From Mesotoga prima MesG1.Ag.4.2 (GTDB lineage Bacteria > Thermotogota > Thermotogae > Petrotogales > Kosmotogaceae), in NCBI RefSeq assembly GCF_000147715.2, contig NC_017934.1, positions 558,001 through 622,000 on the forward strand: DNA of 64,000 bases, in the 5' to 3' direction. The stretch's first letter is position 1, and each line of letters begins with the position of its first letter. Below the pieces are notes generated by a model. It did not search any database. It was not told the origin of the DNA and saw nothing but the letters and a program-made list of their open reading frames with translations. Positions 35,901 to 45,364 of this stretch are shown here, piece after piece. Position numbers and translations under genes: made by a program.

Positions 35901-37719
35901 CACTGATAGCACGCGTCAGAAGAAGATCGTCTTCATCGAGCTTGATCTTTCCGGGTCTTTCCACTTCCCCAAATACATATATCCATGTACTTATATCAGG
36001 AATTAACACGATTGAACCGGTCTCAAGCTGATAGTCTTCCTTTGATAGGGTAGAAACAGAAAGAAATTTGCTCATTCCAGCGGTGTCAATAATCGATATT
36101 TCCTTCTTCGAATTGAAGTTTAGTAAATTCATCTTTGCCAGCAGGTTTCTAAGAGTGAATGGTTCTCTTTCTTCAAAATCGATTCTTCCGCCTTCTGCCG
36201 AAGAAACGACGTATACAAAACGATGCTCTTTCTCTGCTACATTTACGATAGATTGAGCTGAAAGAACCAAAGTGCTCTTAACAGCATCTTCGATTGAAAA
36301 CTTTTTTGCCTCCCCATTTTCCAGAAGTTCTACAGAGCCAGCAAACTCCGTTACTCCACCTGATTTTGCAATTGCTTTTCCAAGAGTGATTTCTTCGAGA
36401 TTCGAGAAGGAAAGGATGCCCGGGTTTTTTACTTCACCGGTGACGAAGATACTCTTTTCACCGCTTGGAAGTATTATCATCGATCCTGCATCGAGAACGG
36501 CATCTTCCCCTTGATGAAACTCACGACGTTCGCCTGATGTGGTTACAACAACTAATGGGTCCTGGCTTACTGGATCAAAGAGATCTACCTTTACTAAGGC
36601 ATTGATTAGCGTAATTTCTTCATCTATACTGAATTCAACTTTTCCTCCAAACGATGCGGAGGCTATATATACATATCTTTCAGGCTGGCGTGGAACGAAT
36701 ACTGTTTCACCTGGGTAGAGGTCTATATCTTTGATCTGACCGCTGAGGAGTTTGCTGATTTCAACGGATTCCGGTTCATCTAGGTCTTTCCTCAGAATGT
36801 AAAGCTGGTCCGAAGCGGCCTGATTTACTCCTCCGGCCTCTCCAATAGCCTGAAGCAAAGTCAGCTTTTCACGGTATGGTATTGATGAAGGATTGCCAAA
36901 CTCTCCAAGAAGTTTGACTGATTTTGATGAGGCATCGTTTGCTATGACGATGCTTCCAGCAGATAGCACAGGGTCACTTTTTATGCCGGATAAGACGCTG
37001 TTCAGACTAACGATCGAAGAATTCTCTTTAGCTTCGCTGAGAATCATGATTTCGTTATCATCGGCGGTTTCCTTTAGTCCTCCAGATTTGGCGATCACCT
37101 GAGTCAAAGTAATTCCAGGGCTGTATTTGACTAGTGAAGGAGAATTGAACTCGCCCATCGTCATTATCCACGCACGAGGACCTGTTGGAACGAATAATGT
37201 TGAGCCCTCAGAGATTTTCTCTTTTAGAGCGGATCCACCGGAGAGAATTGAGGATAGATCTATGTAATTTCTTGTTCCTTCGCTATCCACTATGAAAGAT
37301 GAGGAAAGATCTGCCCCGTCTTTGAGGCCGCCCGCAAGAGCAAGCAGTTGAGAGATCCCAATAGTTTCGTCGCGCCACTCAATTGCTCCGGGTTTGTTAA
37401 CTTCTCCCAGAACGTAGAACATGAATGGAGCAAACGACTTCACAGATACAGTTACCTGGGGCTCTGATGTAAGAATGCCCTTGCTAAGAAATTGTGAAGA
37501 CAGAAAGGATTGAATCTCCTCTAGTGTCTTTCCCAGAAGCATAATGCTTCCAAGCGGAGGAACGGAAACAGTTCCATCCGGTCCCACAAGGGTTTCACTC
37601 GAAAGGTCGCTGGACCCATATACGGAAATCGATAGAAGGTCACCCGGTCTTACTGAATATCCTAGAAGTGACATTGTAATCAAAAGCACTATTGAAAGAG
37701 ATATGATTTTCTTGTGCAT
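32995..37719 (-). CDS. Giant polysaccharide export protein: one export domain plus ~18 SLBB repeats
   Basis: 1574 residues against ~380 for Wza. A signal peptide without a lipobox Cys (MHKKIISLSIVLLITMSLLG), one polysaccharide export (PES) domain (YSVRPGDLLSISVYGSSDL ... VSVPPLG) and then about 18 SLBB-type repeats to the C-terminus, which ends in a hydrophobic helix (IKDIMSIVASSLSIVNSAVG). Two repeat classes occur: canonical units with V.GEV..PG ... AGG, and a variant with FVYVVS...GGRVDF ... LRNALAKLNL lacking AGG. Four variant units (roughly codons 355, 500, 655 and 890) are interleaved with canonical ones. Probably the outer-membrane or trans-periplasmic conduit for the exopolysaccharide. 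ATG 37719 chosen for GAAGGAGGAAGG; TTG 37746 is in frame upstream. Confidence 0.85.
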   Translation of the reverse strand: MHKKIISLSIVLLITMSLLGYSVRPGDLLSISVYGSSDLSSETLVGPDGTVSVPPLGSIMLLGKTLEEIQSFLSSQFLSKGILTSEPQVTVSVKSFAPFMFYVLGEVNKPGAIEWRDETIGISQLLALAGGLKDGADLSSSFIVDSEGTRNYIDLSSILSGGSALKEKISEGSTLFVPTGPRAWIMTMGEFNSPSLVKYSPGITLTQVIAKSGGLKETADDNEIMILSEAKENSSIVSLNSVLSGIKSDPVLSAGSIVIANDASSKSVKLLGEFGNPSSIPYREKLTLLQAIGEAGGVNQAASDQLYILRKDLDEPESVEISKLLSGQIKDIDLYPGETVFVPRQPERYVYIASASFGGKVEFSIDEEITLINALVKVDLFDPVSQDPLVVVTTSGERREFHQGEDAVLDAGSMIILPSGEKSIFVTGEVKNPGILSFSNLEEITLGKAIAKSGGVTEFAGSVELLENGEAKKFSIEDAVKSTLVLSAQSIVNVAEKEHRFVYVVSSAEGGRIDFEEREPFTLRNLLAKMNLLNFNSKKEISIIDTAGMSKFLSVSTLSKEDYQLETGSIVLIPDISTWIYVFGEVERPGKIKLDEDDLLLTRAISASGGFTQNADISSVQVLSGSEISEIDLDEVLKGISSDREISYDDLIYVPRIDSRFVYVVSEENGGRVDFSSGENITLRNALAKLNLVEIASQKEISVISPSGKEIRVSISSLERSDLELESGSVIFYPQADNVANVIGQVRNSGTVNLKPGIPFNLSTVIAAAGGITDLGDEFNITVIDSKSASTAVYSLEDLTRDPIPVIPDGATVFIPELEARFVYVLGGVREPGIKEIGKEEPNPTLTKLIAISGGLSDPLSKEVEIIEDNQRRKLDLQSVMMGRIQDPQVSNHSIIYISETPDRFVYVISKEKGGRVDFGSNEEITLRTALAKQNQLDFDSDGRVTIILPDGTKRERQISDLGESDMNLSPGSIVIYPDVLRQVFVVGAVNKPGLVEFEPGEKVSLTTVLARAGGMTPLALSSKIQITDPFGRTSTVSVDSILLGKALDMNLEDGSFVYVPIYEPVRVNVIGEVKYPGTIEFSKTELPSLLLAISRAGGLTEKAAQNVKITGEEKGVLWLDLVDGKDVMLVSGQTVYVPGDDRYIYVGGEVNSPGKFEFAAQEEITVLRALARAGGEKATASDLVKVLLPSGEILPVSLSNIRNEGKDAVIEPGSTLIVPKQVLRITVLGAVKNPGLFTFNPDEDHSLSDVIARAGGLIDESLVDAIIVHDDKRYNEYTPEVLQKRGNQLSDNTYIYVSSRSPVSVTVLGDVARPGEYEISVRNPSIATAIAVAGGVEKAVTTLSLIGIDGRVQLFDALRTEELARSYLEDGDTIVALRNYDSFVAVVGDVESPGVFPVSDYGELTLAELISLAGGITNFESGGRVFISSGGKTEEIIISPDDFIALTRKVVPAGSTVYVPYTEPARVYVFGEVQKPGIVRYYDGMTAIEALVEAGGPTSYAVLGNALLFQDLEEEPMVIDLDQQKGKPAKGNIPLIPGNIIFVPQSPIVNIKDIMSIVASSLSIVNSAVGIFK

Positions 37720-37738
37720 CTTCCTTCCTCCTTCTTTA

Positions 37739-38104
37739 CTAGTCAAGGTCTTCTCTCAGAAGGCTTTCTATAACTTTCTTAAGTTCTGAGAAATCCGGTG
37801 ACTTGACAACATATGCATCGGCGGCCCAAGAAGAAAGATCGTGCTTGTAATGAGTATAAGCGGTTAAAAGCACAATTTTCATATTAGGAAACCGCTTTCG
37901 CACAACACCGGCAAGCTCGAGCCCGTTCATTCCTTTCATTTCAATGTCAATGGTCATGAGGTCAAACGAGTTATTTGTGCTGAGAATTTCAAGAGCTTCC
38001 TCAGCTGTGCCAGTACTCTTGACTTCAAAGCCAGATTCCGTAAGTTCTTCTTCGATTAGTAGCCTCAGATTCTTTTCATCTTCAACTATCAGTACTCTTT
38101 TCAA
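37739..38104 (-). CDS. Stand-alone response regulator receiver protein
   Basis: A single receiver domain of 121 residues, no output domain. Acid pocket VLIVEDEKN, phospho-acceptor Asp in [13 protein letters not shown], Thr in VLLTAYTHY and Lys in [12 protein letters not shown] 38104 is chosen because GGGAGG lies 9 nt upstream; this overlaps the end of the kinase gene by 23 nt. It probably accepts phosphate from the adjacent kinase and acts through protein contact, for example on the export complex encoded next. Confidence 0.85.
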   Translation of the reverse strand: MKRVLIVEDEKNLRLLIEEELTESGFEVKSTGTAEEALEILSTNNSFDLMTIDIEMKGMNGLELAGVVRKRFPNMKIVLLTAYTHYKHDLSSWAADAYVVKSPDFSELKKVIESLLREDLD

Positions 38105-40793
38105 GATCAAACCTCCCAAATTCCTTAGTCGGCAACCTGAAAGTAAAGACGGTTCCTTCACTTCCGCTTGAAGCATGAATGCTTCCTCCATGCTCTTCTA
38201 CAATCTTTTTGCAAATAGAAAGTCCTAGACCAGTACCGAGAGTCTTTGTAGTGAAGAATGGTTCAAAAATTCGCTTCAAAGTCTCTTCTGGTATAGTTTT
38301 CCCACCGTTCCAGGCTGAAAAACGGATCTCCTCGCTATCTTTCTCAAGAGTTACATGAACCTCATCTCCAGATTCGGAGGCCTCAATAGCATTCTGAACA
38401 AGATTGATTATTACCTGTTTGATTTTATCTCTATTTCCGTAATATTCAATTCTTTCTTCTTTCGTATATAGAACAAGTTTAACATTTTCCGACGCGGCTT
38501 TTTCTTCGAATCCAGCCAGTATTTCACGTGTCATAGAAACCAGGTCAAACGCTTCCTTAGATGGTTTGGCCTTTCTTCTAGAAACCTCAAGTACTTCGCC
38601 AACTATTCTGTCCAGTCTTTGAAGCTCATCCATGAGAATTTTCGCATATTCTTCGGTTTTCTTCCTGTCTGAGGAAGCCAGAATCCTTTTCACGAAGCCG
38701 CCGATTATTGTTATTGGATTTCTAATCTCATGAGCGACTCTTGCAGACATTTCCCCCAGAGCCGCAAGTTTTTCCCTACCCTTCAGTTCCTGCTCAAGAT
38801 TTCTCCTCCTAGTTATGTCATCTAAGGAGAGAATCACGCCAGTTAGACCTTTCCTTTTCTCTTCTCTCAGCGGTGTTATGCGAACGTCGAAGTATCTTTC
38901 TCCAAAGGCTTCAAAGTATTGATCCGTTAGGGTAATAGTCTCGCCAATTCTCATCGCATCCGACAAAAGGTCGATAATGCTTCCAAGTTGTGGTTTCATT
39001 GATTGAATCTTCTTTCCAATCAATTCTTCTCTTTCAATGTTCAAAAGAAATCCAGCAGTTCTGTTGATTTCCGTTATTTCACCGTCAACAGAACAAACTA
39101 TGATTGCTGATTCTAGAGACTGAAGTATACTTGAAACGAATCTTCGATAATAATTGGAAAGATTTCTCTCTTTTTCGAGACTCTCTGCCATCTGTACGAT
39201 TCTCTTATAGTTCTCCGTAAGTTCAAGAGCTACTCCTGTACTGTCGGCCAGCAATCCGAGAATCTCTATGTCACCACTGCTGATTTTCTTCCGGGAATAA
39301 GCATTGTCAACCACCAGTACACCTTGTACTTCTTCTTCCCCTGACACGGGAGCAATGAGATACTCGTCAGTGCCGATAATTCTGTTCATCAAGCTCAGCT
39401 CTTCTCCCCTGAGCCTGAGCATTTCCGGAGAAACGTGAACCATTTTTTTCCTGAGGATGACCCTTTCTAGAATGATATTCCCAGGATATGAAATTGATGC
39501 CGAAGGCTCATTATTAGTGGTACTTTGTGCCGCCTCAAGCGAAACATCTTGAAGATACCTTGTAAGATCACTGTATGCGGATCTATCCTTGAAACTATTG
39601 CCCCTCGTAGAATTTACTTGGGTTTCCAAAATGAGAAGGGAACGACCGCTATCTACACGGAAGTATGTGGCGCGATCGAATCTCAGTCCTGAGGAATCAG
39701 TCGCGCCTATTAGAAGAATTCTAACTATTCTCTCTCTGTCCATGCTTCTTTTCATGGCCTCGGTAATTTTGTGGAGAACTCCAAGCTTGAAAAGCTGATC
39801 TTTTTGATCATTTATGAGTTCTTCATGTTTCTTCCCAAGCTGTCTTAGCTTCCTTACTTCTAGCTCCAACCTCTTTGTAAGTCTTATTCTGCTAATAGCA
39901 ACGGCCATTCTTCTGCTTATATCATCAAGAATTTTAAGATCTTCTTTGTCGAGATGTTTATATGCTCTGAATTCTCCTTCAATATCTTCCCTGTCTGCAG
40001 CGACGATCAGTCCGTTTAGTGTTCCTTCTACTGCTAGAGGAATAGCCATGAAGGAGCCCACAGAAACATCTTCTTTAAAGATTGCAGATGAGAGATCTGA
40101 TTTTCTCGCAGAAACGAAAAGCTTCTCACTTGCCAGTTCACTCAACTGATCATCAGAAATCTCTATTTCGATTCCCTTGAGAGGGTTATTACCGTTTCCC
40201 ACAGCCGCCTTCAGGTGAAGACTCTTTCCCTGCCCTTCGAGATAGAAGATCCATCTAACTCTCAACATTTCTCTTGCTATCTCCAATGATTTACGTATCA
40301 ATTCTTCAACTTGAGTTTCGGTTTCCAGTACCGAAGTAAGCTTTGAAACCAGTTTCAATCGTCTGAAAGCTTCCTCTTCGGCTGATCTTTTCAGCGAATA
40401 ATGCAAAGCAAGCTCAATTTCCTTTATCCAGTCCTTGAGTGATTTATTCGATTCTGCGCCTGCAGGCATAATCAGTAGCCCATGAGGTTCTCCATCGTAA
40501 GAAAGACTGACGAGAAATACTTTTTCTCTGAATTCTTTGCCATGAGAGGAAACAACAACGTTCATCTCTCCCGAAAAATCCTCAGAAAGCTCCTTCAGAG
40601 AGGGATTTAGGCTTAACCTTATCTCTCTACCAGTGCGAGTGAAGGCTTCATCTGGGTTGACTTCTTTGAAAACGTTTCGATATTTCTCCAGTATGAACAG
40701 CGATGCTTTTGAAGAGGGTTCAGAAGAAATCTTCTTCAAAATCCTCTGGATTACTTCATCGGATGATTTCTCAAAATTTGTTTTCTTCAGCAT
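38082..40793 (-). CDS. Soluble sensor histidine kinase with two GAF domains and a PAS domain
   Basis: 903 residues without membrane segments. Order: an N-terminal undefined region (~1-150), GAF-like (~155-310), GAF-like (~335-535), a PAS domain (~550-660, [21 protein letters not shown]), HisKA with [12 protein letters not shown] (phospho-His) and HATPase with [10 protein letters not shown], and [11 protein letters not shown]. It thus senses cytoplasmic ligands or redox state. Paired with the receiver protein that follows it and placed ahead of the export genes, it may tune exopolysaccharide production. ATG 40793 is used; a TTG at 40814 lies in the same frame. Confidence 0.87.
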   Translation of the reverse strand: MLKKTNFEKSSDEVIQRILKKISSEPSSKASLFILEKYRNVFKEVNPDEAFTRTGREIRLSLNPSLKELSEDFSGEMNVVVSSHGKEFREKVFLVSLSYDGEPHGLLIMPAGAESNKSLKDWIKEIELALHYSLKRSAEEEAFRRLKLVSKLTSVLETETQVEELIRKSLEIAREMLRVRWIFYLEGQGKSLHLKAAVGNGNNPLKGIEIEISDDQLSELASEKLFVSARKSDLSSAIFKEDVSVGSFMAIPLAVEGTLNGLIVAADREDIEGEFRAYKHLDKEDLKILDDISRRMAVAISRIRLTKRLELEVRKLRQLGKKHEELINDQKDQLFKLGVLHKITEAMKRSMDRERIVRILLIGATDSSGLRFDRATYFRVDSGRSLLILETQVNSTRGNSFKDRSAYSDLTRYLQDVSLEAAQSTTNNEPSASISYPGNIILERVILRKKMVHVSPEMLRLRGEELSLMNRIIGTDEYLIAPVSGEEEVQGVLVVDNAYSRKKISSGDIEILGLLADSTGVALELTENYKRIVQMAESLEKERNLSNYYRRFVSSILQSLESAIIVCSVDGEITEINRTAGFLLNIEREELIGKKIQSMKPQLGSIIDLLSDAMRIGETITLTDQYFEAFGERYFDVRITPLREEKRKGLTGVILSLDDITRRRNLEQELKGREKLAALGEMSARVAHEIRNPITIIGGFVKRILASSDRKKTEEYAKILMDELQRLDRIVGEVLEVSRRKAKPSKEAFDLVSMTREILAGFEEKAASENVKLVLYTKEERIEYYGNRDKIKQVIINLVQNAIEASESGDEVHVTLEKDSEEIRFSAWNGGKTIPEETLKRIFEPFFTTKTLGTGLGLSICKKIVEEHGGSIHASSGSEGTVFTFRLPTKEFGRFDLEKSTDS

Positions 40794-41247
40794 TACCACC
40801 ACTCTTTCCTGCAATTTCGTTCATCCATTTCATGTGTTGAACATGACTCCCATTCCAGTAAAGCTGACCACACCTGGTGCATTTGTAAAGCCTTTCTGCC
40901 GTAAGCACCACATAATCTGGAACCATTGCAACATCTTTTAGGGAAGCCTCTTCAAGCAGACCGTTGCATTTCGAGCATCTGCTAAGAAAGTGAACATCGT
41001 CCAAACCTATCTGGAATCTTTGAATTACAGATTTGAGCTGCGAGCGCCAGTTCTCCGACTTGATTAAATAAGATCTGATCCCAAATTTAATCGCGATCTC
41101 CATCGCTTTCTTACTCTTAGTCAAAAACACATCCCGATTCTCAAATGACTTGCCTATCTCATTTCTAGAGCATATTTCCGTGTCAAAACCCATCAGTCTG
41201 AGCTTCCTCGCTAGTTTGGTTAAGGGCTCTTCAACCAAAAATCTCAT
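40771..41247 (-). CDS. Mut7-C (DUF82) RNase-fold protein with zinc ribbon
   Basis: 158 residues. The N-terminal PIN-like Mut7-C fold starts with [21 protein letters not shown] and contains DVFLTKSKK; the C-terminal zinc ribbon has CSKCNG and CTRCGQLYW. The Mut7-C family is predicted to be nucleases by fold relation to PIN domains; the activity of bacterial members is unproven. ATG start overlaps rsmD by 4 nt, and the kinase gene begins inside its 3' end. Confidence 0.85.
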   Translation of the reverse strand: MRFLVEEPLTKLARKLRLMGFDTEICSRNEIGKSFENRDVFLTKSKKAMEIAIKFGIRSYLIKSENWRSQLKSVIQRFQIGLDDVHFLSRCSKCNGLLEEASLKDVAMVPDYVVLTAERLYKCTRCGQLYWNGSHVQHMKWMNEIAGKSGGNAEENKF

Positions 41248-41801
41248 TTCTTCACCATAAAAGAGAACACTACTCCTGCATAGTTTCTCTGGTCAACAAG
41301 ATCGAAGGATCCTGCACCTTGCAAGACAAAACCCTTCTCTCTTACAGAAGATTCGACTATAAGCATTCCGGCAAGGTTTAGAAGCTCAGTATTTCTTTCA
41401 AGAACTGCCATAAGAGGCTGGATGTATTCCTCATCGAAGGGAGGGTCCGCAAATACGACGTCAAATGCGATTCCGCTTTTTACGAATGATGGAATTGCCC
41501 TACGAAAATCTGAGCAGAGAATCTCCAGATCCATAGAGGGATCAATTCCCCGTTTGTTTCCAAGAATTGAATTGCAGGCCCTTCTTGAAATCTCAACTGC
41601 CAAGACGTTGGCTGCACCCCTGCTAATGGCTTCAAAAGATATTATCCCACTCCCCGAAAAAAGATCTAAAAGGGACTTTGAGTTTATATCTATAACGTCG
41701 AAGAGGGCCTTACGAGCTAATTGGGGAGTGTGCCTGGTTTTCTTCGCTGTTGTTGGGTTAATCATTCTCCTGGCGAATTTTCCGCCGGTTATTGTCAACA
41801 T
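41244..41801 (-). CDS. rsmD: 16S rRNA (guanine966-N2)-methyltransferase RsmD
   Basis: SAM-dependent methyltransferase for G966 of 16S rRNA. Starts with ITGGKFARRMI and HTPQLARKALFDVI, then motif I LLDLFSGSGIISFEAISRGA and the N6/N2-MTase catalytic motif FADPPFDEEYI. 185 residues, usual length. ATG preceded by GGTAGGA; lies one base behind recG. Confidence 0.94.
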   Translation of the reverse strand: MLTITGGKFARRMINPTTAKKTRHTPQLARKALFDVIDINSKSLLDLFSGSGIISFEAISRGAANVLAVEISRRACNSILGNKRGIDPSMDLEILCSDFRRAIPSFVKSGIAFDVVFADPPFDEEYIQPLMAVLERNTELLNLAGMLIVESSVREKGFVLQGAGSFDLVDQRNYAGVVFSFMVKK

Positions 41802-41802
41802 G

Positions 41803-44160
41803 CTATCCTACCTCAATCAGTCTAGCTCTCTCTGAATATACCCTTTCCATTTCGATTCGTAGAGCACCGTGCTCAAGGAGTTCGGGGTCTTCTTCCATCA
41901 GTTGTTTTGCGTCTTCTCTTGCCTTGAAGAGAAGATCTCGATCGTTTACAATGTCACCAATAAGGAACTGAGGCATACCATGCTGCCTTAAGCCAAGAAA
42001 CTCGCCCGGTCCTCGAAGTCTTAGATCAAGCTCGGCGACGTCGAATCCGCTCGAAGTAGAAGCGAATTCTCTGAGCCTTGACAGAGCATCATCTGAAATA
42101 GCTTTATTCATAACCATTACACAGATAGATTTAAGATTGCTTCTACCGACACGCCCTCTAAGTTGATGTAGCTGAGCCATTCCGAATCTTTCGGGGTGTT
42201 CAATAACCATAACAGTGGCGGTGGGTATATCTATCCCAACTTCGACAACGGTTGTTGAAACGAGAATCATGCTTTGCCTTGATCTGAATCTCTGCATTAT
42301 CTCTTGTTTCTCGTTATCGTTTAACCTGCCGTGAAGCAATTCAACACCTACCCCTGGGAATACTTCTTCTCTAAGTTTCGTTGCTTCATCGGTAGCATTT
42401 TTCAGATCGACCTGTTCTGATTCTTCGATGAGCGGGTATATGAAAAATGCCTGATGACCCATCTTCAGTTCATCTGAGATGTATGAGTAAAGATCTTTAA
42501 GTCTTTTTCTTGCGAGTATAATTGTTCTGACTGGGGATCTTCCTTTTGGCAATGTAAGAATTGTCGAAATATCGAGGTCTCCATAAACCGTTAAAGCAAG
42601 AGTCCTGGGAATTGGAGTGGCGGTCATGACGAGACTGTCGAGAAGCTTGCCTTTTGTTGTCAATGTTTCTCGTTGCTTGACCCCAAATCTATGTTGTTCA
42701 TCGACAACCACAAGGCCAAGATTTTTAAATTCAACACCATCCTGGATGAGTGCGTGAGTACCGACAACCACATCTATTTCTCCCTTCTTCAACCTCATCC
42801 TCACAAAATCCTGTTCGTTTTTTTTCAATGATCCCGTCAACAGACCGGTTTCAATCCCAATAGGCGAAAGTTCTCTCTTGATCTTCTCATAGTGCTGCAT
42901 TGCAAGTACAGAAGTAGGTACCATCAAGGCGCTCTGATAGCCAGCTTCGTAATTATCGACCATTGCCAGTTCAGCGACCAGAGTCTTCCCGGAGCCAACA
43001 TCACCTTGAAGTAGTCTATTCATAGGCGAAGCGGCCCTCATGTCATCTCTGATTTCTTCGAAAGCAGTAACCTGATCTTTAGTTAGTTCAAATGGCAAGG
43101 ATTCGATCAGTCTCTTCGACAAGACGCCGCTGATTTCCTTTTGGAGACCCTGATACTCTTTCCTAATCTGGCGTTTTCTGAATAAGATTGTAGTCTCAAA
43201 CAGAAAGAACTCCTCATAAGCCAGCGATTCTCTAGCCTTCCTAATTTCATAAAGGCTCTTTGGAAAGTGAATAGCGGTAAACGCATGTTTTCTGGGAAGT
43301 AATCCCCTTTCAGTGGTTATTGAGGAAGGTACTAGATCGTCCAACGATCTTACCAAGCCGAGATTTCGTTTGACGATCTTTCTCATCATCTTCATAGAAA
43401 TGCCCGAAGTTAGCGAATAAACAGGAAGGATTTCTCTTGGCACTTCGCCTTGGATCTCCTCTATTTCTGGAGAGTTCATCTCCATGGGGCCAAATGGAGT
43501 TTCCTTTGCCAAACCGTGAATCAAGTACTCTCGGTCCCTCCTAAGCTTCTGAATAATATAGTCCTGATTAAACCACTTAAGAAGCAACTGACCAAAACCA
43601 TCGCTGACTACTGCTGAGATAATTGTATAACCCGATGCCTTCTTTGCAGAGAAGTTCAGAAGACGGCCTTTTACACTTACCTTTCGGTCAGGAACTATCG
43701 AGGAAATGGGCATAATTATCCTTCGATCTTCGTAATCTCTCGGGAAATATTGTATTAGGTCGCCAATTGTTTCGATATCCATTCTCTTCAGTATCTTTGA
43801 TCTCGCTTCACCTACCGAATATGCGTACTTAATGGGTGTCGAAGGTGAAACCGGTCTACCAAGAAGAGATTCAATTTCTTCTGAATTGTGAAGTAGAAAA
43901 AAATTCCTTAGCTTGGCTATCATTTCGAGGCCGTTTTTCAATCTTTTGACCTTTCGATCATGAGGAAACTCGTCAATTCTGGAGAGGTAAGAAATAAACT
44001 TAGACAAGTATTCGCCAAGCGAGGAGAAATGAGACAACTCGGACCTATCGAGCAAAGATAGGAAACGCTTGAGCTCGGGTAATACATTATCTTCCCTTTT
44101 ACCGCTGAGGTGAGCTTCGAGAAGTCTTTCACATTCTTCAAGGAATTGCTCCAAGAGCAT
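41803..44160 (-). CDS. recG: ATP-dependent DNA helicase RecG
   Basis: Monomeric fork-reversal helicase, 785 residues, with an extended N-terminal helical region (~1-110) as in T. maritima RecG, the wedge OB fold (VSVKGRLLNFSAKK), Walker A LLQGDVGSGKT, the DEQH box VVDEQHRFGVKQR, VMTATPIPRTL, and the C-terminal helicase half with VEVGIDIPTATVMVIEHPERFG and QLRGRVGRS. ATG 44160 overlaps the degV stop by one base; the open frame extends 25 codons further without a better start. Confidence 0.95.
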   Translation of the reverse strand: MLLEQFLEECERLLEAHLSGKREDNVLPELKRFLSLLDRSELSHFSSLGEYLSKFISYLSRIDEFPHDRKVKRLKNGLEMIAKLRNFFLLHNSEEIESLLGRPVSPSTPIKYAYSVGEARSKILKRMDIETIGDLIQYFPRDYEDRRIIMPISSIVPDRKVSVKGRLLNFSAKKASGYTIISAVVSDGFGQLLLKWFNQDYIIQKLRRDREYLIHGLAKETPFGPMEMNSPEIEEIQGEVPREILPVYSLTSGISMKMMRKIVKRNLGLVRSLDDLVPSSITTERGLLPRKHAFTAIHFPKSLYEIRKARESLAYEEFFLFETTILFRKRQIRKEYQGLQKEISGVLSKRLIESLPFELTKDQVTAFEEIRDDMRAASPMNRLLQGDVGSGKTLVAELAMVDNYEAGYQSALMVPTSVLAMQHYEKIKRELSPIGIETGLLTGSLKKNEQDFVRMRLKKGEIDVVVGTHALIQDGVEFKNLGLVVVDEQHRFGVKQRETLTTKGKLLDSLVMTATPIPRTLALTVYGDLDISTILTLPKGRSPVRTIILARKRLKDLYSYISDELKMGHQAFFIYPLIEESEQVDLKNATDEATKLREEVFPGVGVELLHGRLNDNEKQEIMQRFRSRQSMILVSTTVVEVGIDIPTATVMVIEHPERFGMAQLHQLRGRVGRSNLKSICVMVMNKAISDDALSRLREFASTSSGFDVAELDLRLRGPGEFLGLRQHGMPQFLIGDIVNDRDLLFKAREDAKQLMEEDPELLEHGALRIEMERVYSERARLIEVG

Positions 44161-45056
44161 TATTCTGCTTCTCTCTCCCCGTAGCAAGCAAGTCCAAAAA
44201 CCGCAGGACCGCTGTGACAAGCTATCGTAGGCCATATTCTACCGCTGACCAGCTCAATGTCACTTCTAGATATTCCAAGTCTCGACTCGATCGATTCTAT
44301 AAGCCATTCAGTTGTCTCATGCATAACGGTCAAATACTCTTCGCTTCCATAAATCGAGTAAAGCGTGATTGATTTTCTCCTGTTTTGAAGAAATTCCACG
44401 ATGTTCTGAACCATCTGTTCCTGAAGCTTCTTCATACCTCTGAGTTTTGCTATTGGGCTTATAAATCCTTCTTCATCAACAGAAAGAATTGGTTTTATGT
44501 TTAGCAAGGTTCCTGCGAGCCCCTGTGCCTTTCCTATTCTTCCATTCTTAATGAGATACTTCAAAGTGGGAACACTAAACTCCATAAAAGTATTATCAAT
44601 GACACGGGGTACGCTTTCAAAAACCTCGTCTAGACTACATCCAGTTTCAACGAGCTTGATAAGCTTTCTGGCCACAAGATTAGCACCAATAGACACTTTT
44701 CTGGTATCGACCACCCGAACATCTATTCCTTCGACCATTTTGGAAGCCATTACGCAAGTTTCGTACACCCCTGACATCTTTGATGAAAAGTGAATATCAA
44801 GAAGCTCTGTATATCCTCTTGACCTAATATCGTTATAATATTCAAGTACCTGACCCAACGGTGGCTGCGCCGTATGAAATTCCTTTGAGTTTTCAACGAT
44901 TCTATAAAACACATTCTCCATGAAGTCAAAGTCATCGGTGTATTCCTTATCGTCAATTATCACCTTCATCCCCATGAAAAATAGCTTATGCTCCCGAACA
45001 AAATCCCTGCTAGGTGCACAACCGGAATCAACGGATATTGCTATCAAATCGCTCAC
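44160..45056 (-). CDS. DegV family fatty-acid-binding protein
   Basis: The 298-residue DegV (FakB-like) protein starts with ISVDSGCAPS; the fatty-acid headgroup-binding Ser/Thr region SSKMSGVYET and the hydrophobic tunnel segment VPTLKYLIKNGRIGKA are present. FakB proteins present exogenous fatty acids to the kinase FakA; no fakA is seen in the window. GTG start overlapping the small upstream gene by 4 nt. The C-terminal ~20 residues end in a Cys-containing segment (SGPAVFGLACYG). Confidence 0.87.
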   Translation of the reverse strand: MSDLIAISVDSGCAPSRDFVREHKLFFMGMKVIIDDKEYTDDFDFMENVFYRIVENSKEFHTAQPPLGQVLEYYNDIRSRGYTELLDIHFSSKMSGVYETCVMASKMVEGIDVRVVDTRKVSIGANLVARKLIKLVETGCSLDEVFESVPRVIDNTFMEFSVPTLKYLIKNGRIGKAQGLAGTLLNIKPILSVDEEGFISPIAKLRGMKKLQEQMVQNIVEFLQNRRKSITLYSIYGSEEYLTVMHETTEWLIESIESRLGISRSDIELVSGRIWPTIACHSGPAVFGLACYGEREAE

Positions 45057-45364
45057 CTGCCTTCGGCGAATATTATTTCTTCTTCATCTCCATTATCTAA
45101 TCGCACACACCAACTCCCATTAATCTCATCCGTTTCCAAGTGATAACCGTTGATCTCAACAGCCAGCTTTTTTCCATGTTCCATACTGAACAGAAGAAGC
45201 TTTTCTGCTGAGACTCTTACTCCTCTCATTATTGAAGCTTCTAGCATCAGCTGGGTGTTTTTCCTGTTGGAACTGACAACGTTCAATGCAAAAAGGGAAG
45301 TTATGGTGCAAATGCTTAGAAGCAGTACAGCCAGAACTAGTGTAACAACATTGCCTTTTTTCAT
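45053..45364 (-). CDS. Small exported/membrane-anchored protein, possibly PilX_N-like
   Basis: 103 residues. A short basic start (MKKGN), one hydrophobic helix (~5-27, VVTLVLAVLLLSICTITSLFA) that runs into a polar helical stretch (NVVSSNRKNTQLMLEASIM), then a small C-terminal strand-rich part ending WCVRLDNGDEEEIIFAEG. The N-terminus resembles the PilX N-terminal type, the first ~45 residues of minor pilus assembly proteins, but there is no prepilin peptidase Glu5-type site that is certain. ATG 45364 preceded by AAAGGAGAA, overlapping the hpt stop. Function unknown. Confidence 0.6.
   Translation of the reverse strand: MKKGNVVTLVLAVLLLSICTITSLFALNVVSSNRKNTQLMLEASIMRGVRVSAEKLLLFSMEHGKKLAVEINGYHLETDEINGSWCVRLDNGDEEEIIFAEGR

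Noticed and set aside
32995-37719. Possible CRISPR or DNA repeat array
   Set aside because: The repetition is at protein level (SLBB units of ~80 residues); the DNA units are too diverged and too long for a CRISPR array.
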